From Fimimonas sp963619835 (GTDB lineage Bacteria; Bacillota; Clostridia; Christensenellales; CAG-314), in contig CAVEYD010000014.1 of NCBI GenBank assembly GCA_963619835.1, forward strand, positions 1 through 28,036: a stretch of DNA of 28,036 nt, in the 5' to 3' direction. The notes under the pieces are model-generated. The model worked only from the letters and a program-made list of their open reading frames with translations. It did not search any database and had not been told where the DNA came from. Below are positions 8,451-16,860 of this stretch, one piece after another. A program made the translations under genes and the position numbers. How positions within the stretch are numbered: the stretch's first letter is position 1; each line of letters opens with the position of its first letter.

Positions 8451-9344
8451 TTAGTCGATGATGTCACTATCGGTAAGCGAATCTTCGTCGTCGCCATCGG
8501 TTGTGCTTTCTGCAGATTGGCCTTGGTAAACGGGGGTTATGCCGAGTTGCTCTAACGTGTAAGTGTTAAGTGCAGTGTCGTCCGAATTGGGCACTGACAC
8601 TCTTACGCGTACCGTTTGATGCAAAATGTCAATTGCTTCAACTTTGCCTGTGCCGTCCGGCGTTTTGATTTCCGAATTGATTTTGGGCATAAATTTTGTT
8701 GTTTGCGCATAGTAATCGTCTTCGAATTTAAGACAACACATAAGACGTCCGCACAATCCGGAAATATTTGTCGGATTTAGCGACAAGCCTTGATGCTTTG
8801 CCATTTTGATTGAAACGTGGGCAAATTCTGTTTGGCACAAGTGACAACAACAAACACGTCCGCAAGGACCGAGTCCGCCTTTCATTTTACATTCGTCTCG
8901 TATGCCGATTTGACGAAGTTCGATGCGAGCATGGAATTTGTTTGCCATTTCCTTAACAAGATCACGAAAATCTATGCGGTTATCGGCAGTAAAGAAAAAT
9001 ACCGCTTTGTTGCCTTCAAACGAAAATTCGGCATCGACAAATTTCATTTCGAGCTTGCGTTTGTTTGCCATTTCTTGCGCTTCTTTGATTGCGGGGGCAC
9101 GACGAGCAAGGTTGTTTTGGTAAGTTTCGGTGTCCTTTTGCGACGCCTTGCGACAAACAAGTTTGAGTTCGCCTTTAATTTCTTCCTTGGGAATATCGGT
9201 GTTTCCAAAAACAACGGTTACATATTCCTTTCCGCGAGCGGTATCGACAATTACACCGTCGCCCTTATTTAATTTGTATTTTCCCGGATCAAAGTAGTAA
9301 ACTTTGCCTTCTTTTTTGAATTGTACGCCAACTACAATCGACAT
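8451..9344 (-). CDS. ricT: RicT/YaaT (PSP1 C-terminal domain) protein
   Basis: The 297-residue protein matches the PSP1/YaaT family. The signature cysteine region spans residues 152-204: ECKMKGGLGPCGRVCCC, VSIKMAKHQGLSLNPT and SGLCGRLMCCLKFEDD, with Cys at 152, 161, 165-167, 170, 198, 203 and 204. In Bacillus, RicT works with RicA and RicF as an iron-sulphur complex that affects RNase Y-dependent mRNA processing; whether those partners exist here is not visible. The start has a strong site (GGAGG) inside the end of holB, and the two genes overlap by 13 nt, so translation is likely coupled. The acidic tail after about residue 275 is variable in the family. Placement after tmk and holB is the usual Firmicutes arrangement. 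Confidence 0.93.
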   Translation of the reverse strand: MSIVVGVQFKKEGKVYYFDPGKYKLNKGDGVIVDTARGKEYVTVVFGNTDIPKEEIKGELKLVCRKASQKDTETYQNNLARRAPAIKEAQEMANKRKLEMKFVDAEFSFEGNKAVFFFTADNRIDFRDLVKEMANKFHARIELRQIGIRDECKMKGGLGPCGRVCCCHLCQTEFAHVSIKMAKHQGLSLNPTNISGLCGRLMCCLKFEDDYYAQTTKFMPKINSEIKTPDGTGKVEAIDILHQTVRVRVSVPNSDDTALNTYTLEQLGITPVYQGQSAESTTDGDDEDSLTDSDIID

Positions 9345-10303
9345 GTATATTTTACCTCCAAAATTGAAATTGCAAGATTGTCTAACACCACTTGCAAATT
9401 TCCGCCATCGTCAAGCCGTTTTTTTGCAGAATTTACTTTTTCGATACATCCCAAAACGGCAGGTATTGTGTAATTTGATGATATTTTTTTAATTGATGAT
9501 TCTAAACAGGGCAACAAGCACAAACTCGGCTGTATGCGATAAACGATGCTTTCACGATAAAGCATGGTTAAAAATGCCAAAAAATCGTTGATATTGTCTT
9601 TGTTTGTGGCGGCATCGGCAACGTATTTTAGCGAATTTTTTGTGGATGACATGTTTTCTGCCATGTCGAGTGCGCTGTTGTAGGCATGAAATACTGCAGA
9701 ATTTTCTGCGAGAATAAGAGCATTTTGTAAACTTCCGCCACTCATGGCTGCGGCAATTTGCGCAGTGCGTATGTCAAAACCACGACTTACAAGCGTGCTG
9801 TTTATATCTGCAACCGAAACGGACGTTTGCTTTAAAATTTGGCAACGTGAACGTACGGTTGGCAAAAGCGATTCGGCATCGGTTACTCCGATAAACAAAT
9901 AAATTCCGCTAATCGGCTCTTCGAGAGTTTTTAGCAATTTGTTTTGCCAAATGTCCGAACCGATTCCGCTAACCGATGAAGTTGCATCGATTAAAAATAC
10001 ACGTTTTGTTGAACTGCTGTCTACGGGACGTTTGACACTTTCGTCTACCAAAAAAGCCATGTCGGCAACAGAAAGTCTGTTTTTGGTTGTATCTAGCGGT
10101 AAACACAAAACGTCTTGATGCAAGCCGTTTTGCACTTTGTGACACACTTCGCAACTATCGATTGTGCTGTTTGGACACATGGCAATAGTAGCACAATTCT
10201 TGAGTAATGTTGAAATGTGCTGTTTTTCTCCTACGACAATGTAGGCATGCGATGCCTTGTCGTTTTTGAAGGCTTGCGAAAGTAATACTTCGATGTCGTC
10301 CAT
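9332..10303 (-). CDS. holB: DNA polymerase III delta' subunit
   Basis: The 323-residue protein fits the clamp-loader delta' subunit. It starts with LLSQAFKNDKASHAYIVVGE and has a zinc-type cysteine set (Cys37, Cys43, Cys51, Cys54, the last pair in SCEVC). The conserved DKVFLI-like segment appears as TKRVFLIDA, followed by LLKTLEEP and VRSRCQ. The Walker A motif is replaced by GEKQHIST, lacking GK(S/T). Loss of ATP binding is normal for delta' in many bacteria, so it should act as the clamp-loader stator. The tmk stop and this start share one base (TAATG), and ricT overlaps the 3' end. Confidence 0.9.
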   Translation of the reverse strand: MDDIEVLLSQAFKNDKASHAYIVVGEKQHISTLLKNCATIAMCPNSTIDSCEVCHKVQNGLHQDVLCLPLDTTKNRLSVADMAFLVDESVKRPVDSSSTKRVFLIDATSSVSGIGSDIWQNKLLKTLEEPISGIYLFIGVTDAESLLPTVRSRCQILKQTSVSVADINSTLVSRGFDIRTAQIAAAMSGGSLQNALILAENSAVFHAYNSALDMAENMSSTKNSLKYVADAATNKDNINDFLAFLTMLYRESIVYRIQPSLCLLPCLESSIKKISSNYTIPAVLGCIEKVNSAKKRLDDGGNLQVVLDNLAISILEVKYTCRL

Positions 10304-10926
10304 TACAAAATACCTTTTTGTTTTAGTGCGTCAATGATTTTTTGATGAGTTTGTTCGGCTGTGCCACTTGCATCGATTACTACGAATTTTTGCGGATCTT
10401 CGGCAATAACACGTTTGTAACCTTGATAAACTTTGTTGTGAAAACTGATGTCAACGGCTTCCATGCGGTCGGTTGCATCGGCTCCGCCTTTGCGTGCAAA
10501 TGCTTGCTCGGGGGATAAATCTAAAAATACGGTAAACTCCGGCATGCAATCGCCTACGGCAAGTTGGTTTAGCGCAACGATTTTTTCATAACCGAGTCCG
10601 CGAGCTACTCCCTGATAGGCATAAGACGAATGGACAAATCTGTCGCAAAAAACAATTTTGCCGTTGTTTAGCGCAGGACGAACAATGTCCTTTAAGTGCT
10701 GAATACGTGCGGAAGCATACAAAAATGCTTCGCACATGTCGTCCATTTCGCTGTTTTTGGCATCTAAAATTATGTTACGAATTTGCTCGGCAATGGAACT
10801 GCCACCCGGCTCACGAGTGAATACTATGTTTGTTAGGTTGTTTTGAGCGCAATATTTTTTAAGTAAATTTATTTGATAGGTTTTTCCTACACCGTCGCAA
10901 CCTTCGAATGTGATAAAGTTTTTCAT
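10303..10926 (-). CDS. tmk: Thymidylate kinase
   Basis: The 207-residue protein phosphorylates dTMP to dTDP. The P-loop GCDGVGKT is at residues 9-16. TREPGGSSIAEQIR is the dTMP-binding region, FCDRFVHSSYAYQG carries the DR(F/Y) motif, and the lid contains ARKGGADATDRME. Length is typical. It sits between the winged-helix/TM gene (7 nt gap) and holB (1-nt overlap). Combined with deoC upstream, the operon links nucleotide salvage and replication. Confidence 0.95.
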   Translation of the reverse strand: MKNFITFEGCDGVGKTYQINLLKKYCAQNNLTNIVFTREPGGSSIAEQIRNIILDAKNSEMDDMCEAFLYASARIQHLKDIVRPALNNGKIVFCDRFVHSSYAYQGVARGLGYEKIVALNQLAVGDCMPEFTVFLDLSPEQAFARKGGADATDRMEAVDISFHNKVYQGYKRVIAEDPQKFVVIDASGTAEQTHQKIIDALKQKGIL

Positions 10927-10933
10927 GTTTGTG

Positions 10934-11296
10934 TTACCCTAAAATTTTGTTGATTATTAGCGCTACTACAGCACCTATGGCGGCAAAAATTATGCGCCAA
11001 AAAATTGTGTTGAAAAGCTCTCGTTTGCGCTGTACCATTTCGCGTTTGAAGGCCTTTCCCTTTTGTTTGAGATTTATTACATTGACAAGTTTGCCGTCTT
11101 TTTTGGACTTGATGCACTCAAAATAACCGTCGTACTCTAACTGCTGAATGATTGAATCTAACTTTTCGCTTGTCAACGAATATTTTTCCGGAGTTAGCGA
11201 CAAAATGTAGTCGTCGGAAATTATTGCACTGCTGTTGTTTTTTTCGCAAGTTTGATAAATAACTTGCATTACGGCAACTTCTTTTTTGTTTAACAT
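10934..11296 (-). CDS. Small winged-helix-like protein with C-terminal membrane anchor (copy 2)
   Basis: The 120-residue product is not a family I can name. Residues 1-75 look like a winged-helix fold: LNKKEVAVMQVIYQTC as helix 1, SEKLDSIIQQLEYDGYFE as a recognition-like helix and turn, then a beta hairpin. A basic stretch (KQKGKAFKREMVQRKRE) precedes a hydrophobic segment of about 20 residues (about 96-117). It parallels the neighbouring 119-residue protein in length, layout and helix spacing, so the two are likely paralogues from a tandem duplication. It is 10 nt after copy 1 and 7 nt before tmk. The product should be membrane-tethered with the wing domain in the cytoplasm; DNA binding is unproven. 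Confidence 0.72.
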   Translation of the reverse strand: MLNKKEVAVMQVIYQTCEKNNSSAIISDDYILSLTPEKYSLTSEKLDSIIQQLEYDGYFECIKSKKDGKLVNVINLKQKGKAFKREMVQRKRELFNTIFWRIIFAAIGAVVALIINKILG

Positions 11297-11306
11297 TGTG
11301 TTTTCC

Positions 11307-11666
11307 TTACAATAATTTGCCGAGAAGCACTGCCAAAAACGCTCCTAAAAACGACAACGTAAATACTCCGACGAAAAATAACCACATTTGCCATCTTGGC
11401 AACTTGGCATTTTGTTTGTCCTCTTGAAAAGCGCCTGTTGCCTTTTCGTTTAGGCACAAACAAATATCTTTTTCGTCTTCGTACTTGACTGTGATATAGT
11501 CGTTTTGTTTTAGGTTGATGAGTGCGGTAGACAAAAATTGACTGTCTATGTTAAGTTTTTTGGGCAACTCGGCTAAAATTTGCGCCTTACTTAACACGTT
11601 GAAACCATCGTCCGCATTGTTTTTGATGTAGTTTAGTACTGCAATTGTTTTTTTGTCTAATATCAT
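11307..11666 (-). CDS. Small winged-helix-like protein with C-terminal membrane anchor (copy 1)
   Basis: The 119-residue product begins MILDKKTIAVLNYIKNNADD, close in spacing to LNKKEVAVMQVIYQ of copy 2. The pattern SKAQILAELPKKLNIDSQFLSTALINLKQNDYI fits a winged helix-turn-helix, followed by a beta hairpin. The C-terminal part has a single strong hydrophobic segment (about 94-116). It lies between deoC (6 nt gap) and copy 2 (10 nt gap), so it belongs to the deoC-tmk-holB operon. I do not recognise a named family. A membrane-associated regulator or an adaptor linking the replication operon to the membrane are possibilities, both inference. Confidence 0.72.
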   Translation of the reverse strand: MILDKKTIAVLNYIKNNADDGFNVLSKAQILAELPKKLNIDSQFLSTALINLKQNDYITVKYEDEKDICLCLNEKATGAFQEDKQNAKLPRWQMWLFFVGVFTLSFLGAFLAVLLGKLL

Positions 11667-11672
11667 TTTTTT

Positions 11673-12320
11673 TTATTGTTCGCCTTGAGCGATTTGCACT
11701 CCGCAACTTGCGCCTATACGATCGGCACCGGCTTGGATCATGGCTTTTGCATCGTCGATGCTGTGTATGCCACCACTTGCCTTGACTTTAAGTCCGTGCG
11801 GATGAACTGTTTCTGCCATGAGCTGTACGGCTTGAACGGTTGCTCCGCCTTTGCCGAAACCTGTGCTTGTTTTAACAAATTGCGCTCCGCCTTGGATACA
11901 TGCGTTGCATGCGGCAACTATTTGCTTGTCGGTTAGGTTGCAAGTTTCTAAAATTACCTTTAAGGTGAGCTGTCCGCATGCGCGTTTGACGGCTTGAACT
12001 TCCTTGGCTACTTGCGACCATGCATTTGATTTGGCAAGTGATTGATTCATTACCATGTCAATTTCGGTTGCGCCAAACTTGATGGCATTTTTAGTTTCGA
12101 AAACTTTTGATTGCGTTGTGTTTTCGCCTAAAGGGAAACCGATTACAGTGCAAACTTTTACGTTTGTGCCGTAAAGCAATTTTGCCGCAAGTTTAACGTG
12201 GCAAGGATTTACGCATACCGATGCAAAATTGTACTGAACGGCTTCTTGACAAAGTTGTTCGATTTGACTTTTTTTTGCGGGTTTTAAGAGTGTGTGATCG
12301 ATAATATTTGCAATTGACAT
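11673..12320 (-). CDS. deoC: Deoxyribose-phosphate aldolase
   Basis: The 215-residue protein cleaves 2-deoxyribose 5-phosphate to glyceraldehyde 3-phosphate and acetaldehyde. The Schiff-base lysine is Lys150 in KTSTGFGKGGAT and the second essential lysine is Lys180 in KASGGI. The catalytic aspartate is in EIDMVMN (Asp88). The N-terminus IDHTLLKP and VCVNP are also typical. Length matches bacterial DeoC. It is the first gene after the promoter at 12409-12437, with ribosome binding site AAGGAG 8 nt from the ATG. Confidence 0.96.
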   Translation of the reverse strand: MSIANIIDHTLLKPAKKSQIEQLCQEAVQYNFASVCVNPCHVKLAAKLLYGTNVKVCTVIGFPLGENTTQSKVFETKNAIKFGATEIDMVMNQSLAKSNAWSQVAKEVQAVKRACGQLTLKVILETCNLTDKQIVAACNACIQGGAQFVKTSTGFGKGGATVQAVQLMAETVHPHGLKVKASGGIHSIDDAKAMIQAGADRIGASCGVQIAQGEQ

Positions 12321-12408
12321 AGTTTTGTCTCCTTGTAAATTTTGCTGTTAGGTTTGTGCTTTTGCAAACAATTTTTGCATTTTGTAAGCAATAAACACGT
12401 TACATTTT

Positions 12409-12437
12409 ATTTTAACATAAAAATGTTTGTTTTTCAA
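12409..12437 (-). promoter_or_regulatory. Promoter of the deoC-tmk-holB-ricT-yfcE operon
   Basis: Read on the minus strand: -35 TTGAAA (12432-12437), 17-bp spacer, -10 TAAAAT (12409-12414) preceded by TGT, an extended -10. Transcription would start near 12402, leaving a leader of about 80 nt before deoC. Confidence 0.7.
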
Positions 12438-12498
12438 GAGGTTGTGATTGATAAAAAGTCGATTTTAACAACAGTTTTTTGAATTTTGCTTTAGTAAA

Positions 12499-13008
12499 TT
12501 AGTTGGACTTGTTGAAAGAATTTTGAGAAAGCAAGTTAAGTAGTTCGTTTGCAACTTGATTGGACGACTTGCCGTCGGTTGACAAAGTTACTGTTGCAAA
12601 GCGATTGTAAAGACTGCTTCTTTCGTCAATTTTTTGTGCGATTTGTTGCTCGGTAAGACCGTCGAACAACGGACGAATTGGACTTCCTAAACGAGAAACA
12701 ACCGTTTGTGCCGTTGCGGTTAACCAAATTACAATGTTGTTTTGGCAAAAATCCGCAAAAAAAGGACTTAACGACGTTCCACCGCCACAAGACACGATGG
12801 CATTTGGCGGACAATCTTTTAGAATTTGCGTTTCGCATTGACGAAAATAGGCTTCGCCATGCTCGGCAAAAATTTGCGAGATTGTTTTGCCTTGTGAAAA
12901 CTCTATTTGGCTGTCGGTGTCAAAAAGCGGTAAATTTAGTTTTGGGGCAATGATTTTGCCGACTGACGATTTGTAAGTTGTGGCAAAACCTATGAGAATA
13001 ATTTTCAT
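12499..13008 (-). CDS. aroK: Shikimate kinase with an altered P-loop
   Basis: The 169-residue protein aligns with shikimate kinases through FDTDSQIE (about 29-36), FR near residues 55-56, SCGGG (73-77), IRPLF (111-115) and a C-terminal helix. The Walker A segment, normally GxxGxGKS/T, reads GFATTYKSS (7-15): Lys13 and the following Ser remain, but both inner glycines are replaced by Thr and Tyr. It phosphorylates shikimate to shikimate 3-phosphate in the family; whether this version is fully active is open. It is the last gene of the shikimate cluster, 33 nt after aroQ. There is no strong ribosome binding site. Identification is secure from the substrate motifs and context. Confidence 0.85.
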   Translation of the reverse strand: MKIILIGFATTYKSSVGKIIAPKLNLPLFDTDSQIEFSQGKTISQIFAEHGEAYFRQCETQILKDCPPNAIVSCGGGTSLSPFFADFCQNNIVIWLTATAQTVVSRLGSPIRPLFDGLTEQQIAQKIDERSSLYNRFATVTLSTDGKSSNQVANELLNLLSQNSFNKSN

Positions 13009-13041
13009 TTTGTGATTTACTTTGAAAAATTTTGTTAAAAA

Positions 13042-13479
13042 CTACTTTTTAGTTGTTGCGTTTTGGTCTGTAAGAAAATCGACGGCATCTAAATAACTTT
13101 TTAGTCCGTTGCCGTAAAAAACAGCCGAGCAAACTTCGGTTAAAACATCGGTATGACGAAAAGTTTCGCGTTGGTAAATGTTGGACATGTGGACTTCGAC
13201 AACCGAAACGGGAATGCACTCGATACAATCGCGCAAGGCATAACTGTAGTGACTGTAAGCACCGGCATTGAATATGACGGCATCACACTTAGTTTTTTGC
13301 AAAATGTCGACAAGTTTGCCTTCGTGATTGGACTGCATGCAAACAACTTTTGCCCCTTTTGTTTTGGCATAAGTGGCTACTTTTTTTTGCAACGAGCTGA
13401 GCGTGTCCGTTCCGTAAAGAGTGGGATCGCGTTTGCCGAGCATGTTCATGTTTACACCGTTTAGTAGTAAAATTTTCAT
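13042..13479 (-). CDS. aroQ: Type II 3-dehydroquinate dehydratase
   Basis: The 145-residue protein converts 3-dehydroquinate to 3-dehydroshikimate. It has the type II motifs: LLNGVNMNMLGKRDPTLYG with catalytic Tyr22, QSNHEGKLVD, the asparagine loop FNAGAYSHYSYALRD (normally NPGAY; Pro is Ala here), EVHMSN with His97, and RETFRH. Length is typical. It lies between the aroA-aroE fusion (119 nt gap) and aroK. It performs the step between AroB and the AroE half of the fusion. Confidence 0.95.
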   Translation of the reverse strand: MKILLLNGVNMNMLGKRDPTLYGTDTLSSLQKKVATYAKTKGAKVVCMQSNHEGKLVDILQKTKCDAVIFNAGAYSHYSYALRDCIECIPVSVVEVHMSNIYQRETFRHTDVLTEVCSAVFYGNGLKSYLDAVDFLTDQNATTKK

Positions 13480-13598
13480 TTTGGTTTTACCTTTATTTTG
13501 GAAAATTGTTGTTAAAAGTGCGATTTAATACGCATTGTAACGATTGCGGACTTTTTATAACTACCGTTGAAAGTTAGTTTTTAAACTTTGATTTTAAT

Positions 13599-15806
13599 TT
13601 AGTGGTTAAAACTGTTTGCTAATTTTGATTGCAACGAGTAGAAAGAATTTTTGCCTAAAAATTTGTACTTCGATTTGAAATTTATTTTTAGATATTGCAA
13701 AAAACCATCAAAGTTTGTGCAAATTTCTGTGTTTGTCCAAAGTGAAAAACTTTTTGCACCTTGGTAGAAAAGCATTTCCAAACCGTCAATGAACGGAATT
13801 CCTTGCCGATCTGCCTTGACGGCTAACGGGTTTTGCCCGACGTAAGATGCCGAAAAGACATATTTTACCGATGGCGGAATTGGAATTGTTGCTAAATAGT
13901 CGCAAGAAGGGACAAAAGATAAAATTCCGCGAGGATTTGTTATCGATTGGGACAAGTTGTACTTTTGAGTTAAAAATTGTACTTTTTCCGTCGTGCGATT
14001 GAAAACTTGAATTTTTGCACCTTGTTTTACAAGTGCATCGATGCACGCTTCTGCCGCACCGCCTGCGCCTATTACCCAAATTGGTTGATTTTTGTACTCA
14101 AAACCATGGTTTTGCAAAGCTTGGAAAAGTCCGAAAATATCGGTTGATTGCGGTAAAATGTTTTTTCCGACTGTGTTTACCGAAGGCAAATTTGAGTTAC
14201 ACAAAGTGGCAACACGATTTTTGAAAGGCGTTGTGACGTTGGCACCGTCGTAGCTATTTACTTGCGACAAAACTTCGTCGGAAACGTCGCTTGGCAAGTC
14301 GACAACCGAATATCTGCAAGAAAGTTTACTTTGCTCCGCCAAAAAATTCATGAGAATTGGTGACAAAGTGTAAGAAATGTTGCTACCAAACAGCGCAAAG
14401 TTGTACGGTTTTACACCTAAAACGTCGTAAAAACTTGGGAAAGATATACTTGTGCTACTGTCGTCGTCAATTGTTCCGCCACCGAGTGCAAGCGAACAAA
14501 TTACTGCCGTCATGGCTATGCGGTGATCGGAAAACGACTTGAAAAACGGATTTAATTTTGGCTTGCCGTTTGAGATTACAGTTAAGTTTTTTCCGTCAAA
14601 CGTGCAAGTTTGACCGAGCGACTCTACAAGTTTTATTGTGGTTTCGATGCGGTCGCTTTCTTTATTTTTAAGTCCCTGAACACGACAAAACGTGCTTTCG
14701 CCTTCAACAAAACACGCTATTGCCGCTAATAGCGGAATTTCGTCGATGGCATTTATCGTTTGTTGGGGCGTGCTGTAAAGCGGTTCGAGGTTAGATTTTT
14801 CGATTACTATATCGGCAACGTCTTCGTTGCATACAGATTGCTTGTTTGTAAAAAAAATGTTGGCACCGCTGTTTTGCAATACTTCGATAAGTCCTATGCG
14901 AGTTGGGTTTACACCGATATTTTTTAGCGTAGTCTTTTGACCGGTTAAAAGCGACAACGCAATAAGATAGGAGGCGGACGAAACGTCGTTGGGAATATCT
15001 ATTTGACAGCCGTTTAGATCTGAACTTTGCAAGAGTGATTTTTCCAAATATATTGATTGCGGAATAAAACCTTCTTCGAACTTTATAAAGCCATGCTCAA
15101 GTGCCATACCAATTGGCGAAAAAAGAATATTGCCGTTATCCGGATGCGAAGAGACATCAACTCCCATATAATTTAAAAGACGTTCGGTGTGATCACGTGT
15201 TTTGATCATTTCGGAGTAGATAAAAATCGGATACGAATTGCCTCTTACAAGACTAAACATTAAAAGCAACGCCGCACTTTTGACCTGTGCCGATGCCGAT
15301 TCGGAAATATATTTGTTATAAACAAAACGTTCGTGTATGCCTGTTCGAAAAATGCTAAAAAGAAAATACGAGTTTTTTGGACCGGGCGAATTTTGCCAAT
15401 ATGAAAATCGCATATTGGGACTTAATCTCTTTATGACTTCGGCAAGATCGTCCATTGAACGCTTGCTCAAACTTTCGTCTCCGTAAAAACTTGCTTCGAC
15501 TTTTAGACCGGCAACAAGACCGGCAATAAGTCGTGCCGTTGTGCCACTGTTTCCACAATACAAGTTTACGTTTGTGTTGGGTGTTTCTATTGGGGTGACA
15601 ACTGCCGTTGTGCCGTTTAACTGTATTTGCGCGCCGAGAGTTTTTAAGCAATCGATTGTGTTTTGAACGTCCTTGCATAAAGACAAGTTTGTTATTGTAG
15701 ACTTGCCATGTGCAATGCTTGCCAAAATAAGCGCACGATGAGAAATGGACTTGTCGCCATACGATGCGTTGCCGTCAATATTGAATTTTCCGTTTACATA
15801 AAGCAT
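13599..15806 (-). CDS. aroA-aroE: AroA-AroE fusion: EPSP synthase plus shikimate dehydrogenase
   Basis: One uninterrupted 735-residue frame encodes two enzymes. Residues 1-465 are a class II-like EPSP synthase: GDKSISHRA (17-25), YCGNSGTTARL (83-93), GDESLSKRSM, SASAQVKSAALL, TRDHTERLL, PNDVSSASY, DEIP (355-358), NKESDR (381-386), DHRIAM (427-432) and SISFPSFYDVLG. Residues about 468-706 are shikimate dehydrogenase: FGSNISYTLSP, NVTTPFKNRV with the conserved Lys529, SVNTVGK, STDIFG, GAGGAAEA (580-587), NRTTEK and DGLEMLFYQGAKSF (674-687). Almost no linker separates them. The ATG at 15806 is preferred over 15998 because homology starts at LYVNGKF and the extra 64 residues are aroB read in another frame. 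It overlaps aroB by 13 nt. Changes include GxNTD to STD and LRVKESD to LKNKESD. Confidence 0.9.
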   Translation of the reverse strand: MLYVNGKFNIDGNASYGDKSISHRALILASIAHGKSTITNLSLCKDVQNTIDCLKTLGAQIQLNGTTAVVTPIETPNTNVNLYCGNSGTTARLIAGLVAGLKVEASFYGDESLSKRSMDDLAEVIKRLSPNMRFSYWQNSPGPKNSYFLFSIFRTGIHERFVYNKYISESASAQVKSAALLLMFSLVRGNSYPIFIYSEMIKTRDHTERLLNYMGVDVSSHPDNGNILFSPIGMALEHGFIKFEEGFIPQSIYLEKSLLQSSDLNGCQIDIPNDVSSASYLIALSLLTGQKTTLKNIGVNPTRIGLIEVLQNSGANIFFTNKQSVCNEDVADIVIEKSNLEPLYSTPQQTINAIDEIPLLAAIACFVEGESTFCRVQGLKNKESDRIETTIKLVESLGQTCTFDGKNLTVISNGKPKLNPFFKSFSDHRIAMTAVICSLALGGGTIDDDSSTSISFPSFYDVLGVKPYNFALFGSNISYTLSPILMNFLAEQSKLSCRYSVVDLPSDVSDEVLSQVNSYDGANVTTPFKNRVATLCNSNLPSVNTVGKNILPQSTDIFGLFQALQNHGFEYKNQPIWVIGAGGAAEACIDALVKQGAKIQVFNRTTEKVQFLTQKYNLSQSITNPRGILSFVPSCDYLATIPIPPSVKYVFSASYVGQNPLAVKADRQGIPFIDGLEMLFYQGAKSFSLWTNTEICTNFDGFLQYLKINFKSKYKFLGKNSFYSLQSKLANSFNH

Positions 15807-16708
15807 AACGTTTGCACCGCTTGTAATGTGAGATATTCCGTTTTGTAGCCGTTTTCGGTAGGCAAAACAAAACAAATTTTGTCTTGCACGTTCTTTTTGT
15901 CTTGTTGCATTTGTTGTAAAATGCCGTCTTTTAGCGGATAAATTGTAAATTCCGAAGCAATTTTGTTTTGCCACTTTTGACAAAAATCTTTTGAACAAAA
16001 ACCAAGTTTGTTAGACAAAGCAACTTCGTAAAACAAGCCGTTGGCAACTGCCACTCCATGACTGAGATTGCAAGAAAGTTCCATGGCGTGCCCGATTGTG
16101 TGCCCCATGTTTAGACTTTTGCGTTCGCCTTTGTCAAAAAAATCTGCACGACAAACAGCTTGCTTGTACTTGGCGCATGCCTTGATTGTTTGCTGTAAGT
16201 TGCCGTCTAAATAAATTTGCTCGATTTGGCTGTTTAGCATGCAATACTTGATGAGTTCGCCTTTGCCGTTTAACATTTGTTTTTTGGGCAAGGTGGACAA
16301 AAATGTTGTGTCGATAAGAGTGTCGGCTTTGATAAACGAACCGACAGCATTTTTAATTCCGCATAAATCTATTGCCGTTTTTCCGCCTATTGCACTGTCA
16401 ATCATGGACAAAAGCGTTGTGGGAACAACGGTGAGTTTGACTCCGCGCTTGTAGATGCTTGCGGCAAAACCGACTACGTCGCCTACACTGCCACCGCCTA
16501 ACGCCACGACTTTGCCGTTTTTTTGCAAGTTTTTGGACAAAAACCACTCGCATAATTTTTGCGCATGGTAGAAAGTTTTTGCCTTTTCGCCTTGGGGCAA
16601 AACGTAAACGTTGTTGCCTTGGACGTTGTACAACTTGGCAATTTTTTTGTCGGTGACGATAAGACTATCGGCAAAATTGTTTAGATTGAAAGAGTTGAAT
16701 TTTAGCAT
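15794..16708 (-). CDS. aroB: 3-dehydroquinate synthase, short form
   Basis: The 304-residue protein turns DAHP into 3-dehydroquinate. The NAD-binding motif ALGGGSVGDVVGFAASIYKRG (about 69-89) and VVPTTLLSMIDSAIGGKTAID (94-114) are intact. The metal ligands are in GKGELIKY (Glu151), MGHTIGHAME (His203, His207) and LSHGVAVANG (His217). It is about 40-50 residues shorter than typical AroB, mainly at the N-terminus. No ribosome binding site is obvious before the ATG at 16708. It overlaps aroA-aroE and follows aroC after a 152-bp AT-rich gap in which no clear promoter was seen. Confidence 0.93.
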   Translation of the reverse strand: MLKFNSFNLNNFADSLIVTDKKIAKLYNVQGNNVYVLPQGEKAKTFYHAQKLCEWFLSKNLQKNGKVVALGGGSVGDVVGFAASIYKRGVKLTVVPTTLLSMIDSAIGGKTAIDLCGIKNAVGSFIKADTLIDTTFLSTLPKKQMLNGKGELIKYCMLNSQIEQIYLDGNLQQTIKACAKYKQAVCRADFFDKGERKSLNMGHTIGHAMELSCNLSHGVAVANGLFYEVALSNKLGFCSKDFCQKWQNKIASEFTIYPLKDGILQQMQQDKKNVQDKICFVLPTENGYKTEYLTLQAVQTLCFM

Positions 16709-16860
16709 TTTTTCAAAGTGTTTTTTTGGGGTATTTTTATTTTGGGGTTCTTATTTTTGGCAGATTTTTGGGGCAAATTTACTTTTATGTTTTAACATTA
16801 ATGGTAAAATCGTTTTGAATTTTGTTAGTTTTTTTGTATTTTTTAATTTTTAGAGTAAAT

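Noticed and set aside
15807..15998. N-terminal 64-residue extension of the aroA-aroE frame
   Set aside because: It lies wholly inside aroB in another frame and has no similarity to EPSP synthase; homology starts at LYVNGKF just after 15806.
16722..16775. G-quadruplex from three GGGG runs on the plus strand
   Set aside because: The runs are 14 or more bases apart and only three are full, so a stable quadruplex is unlikely.
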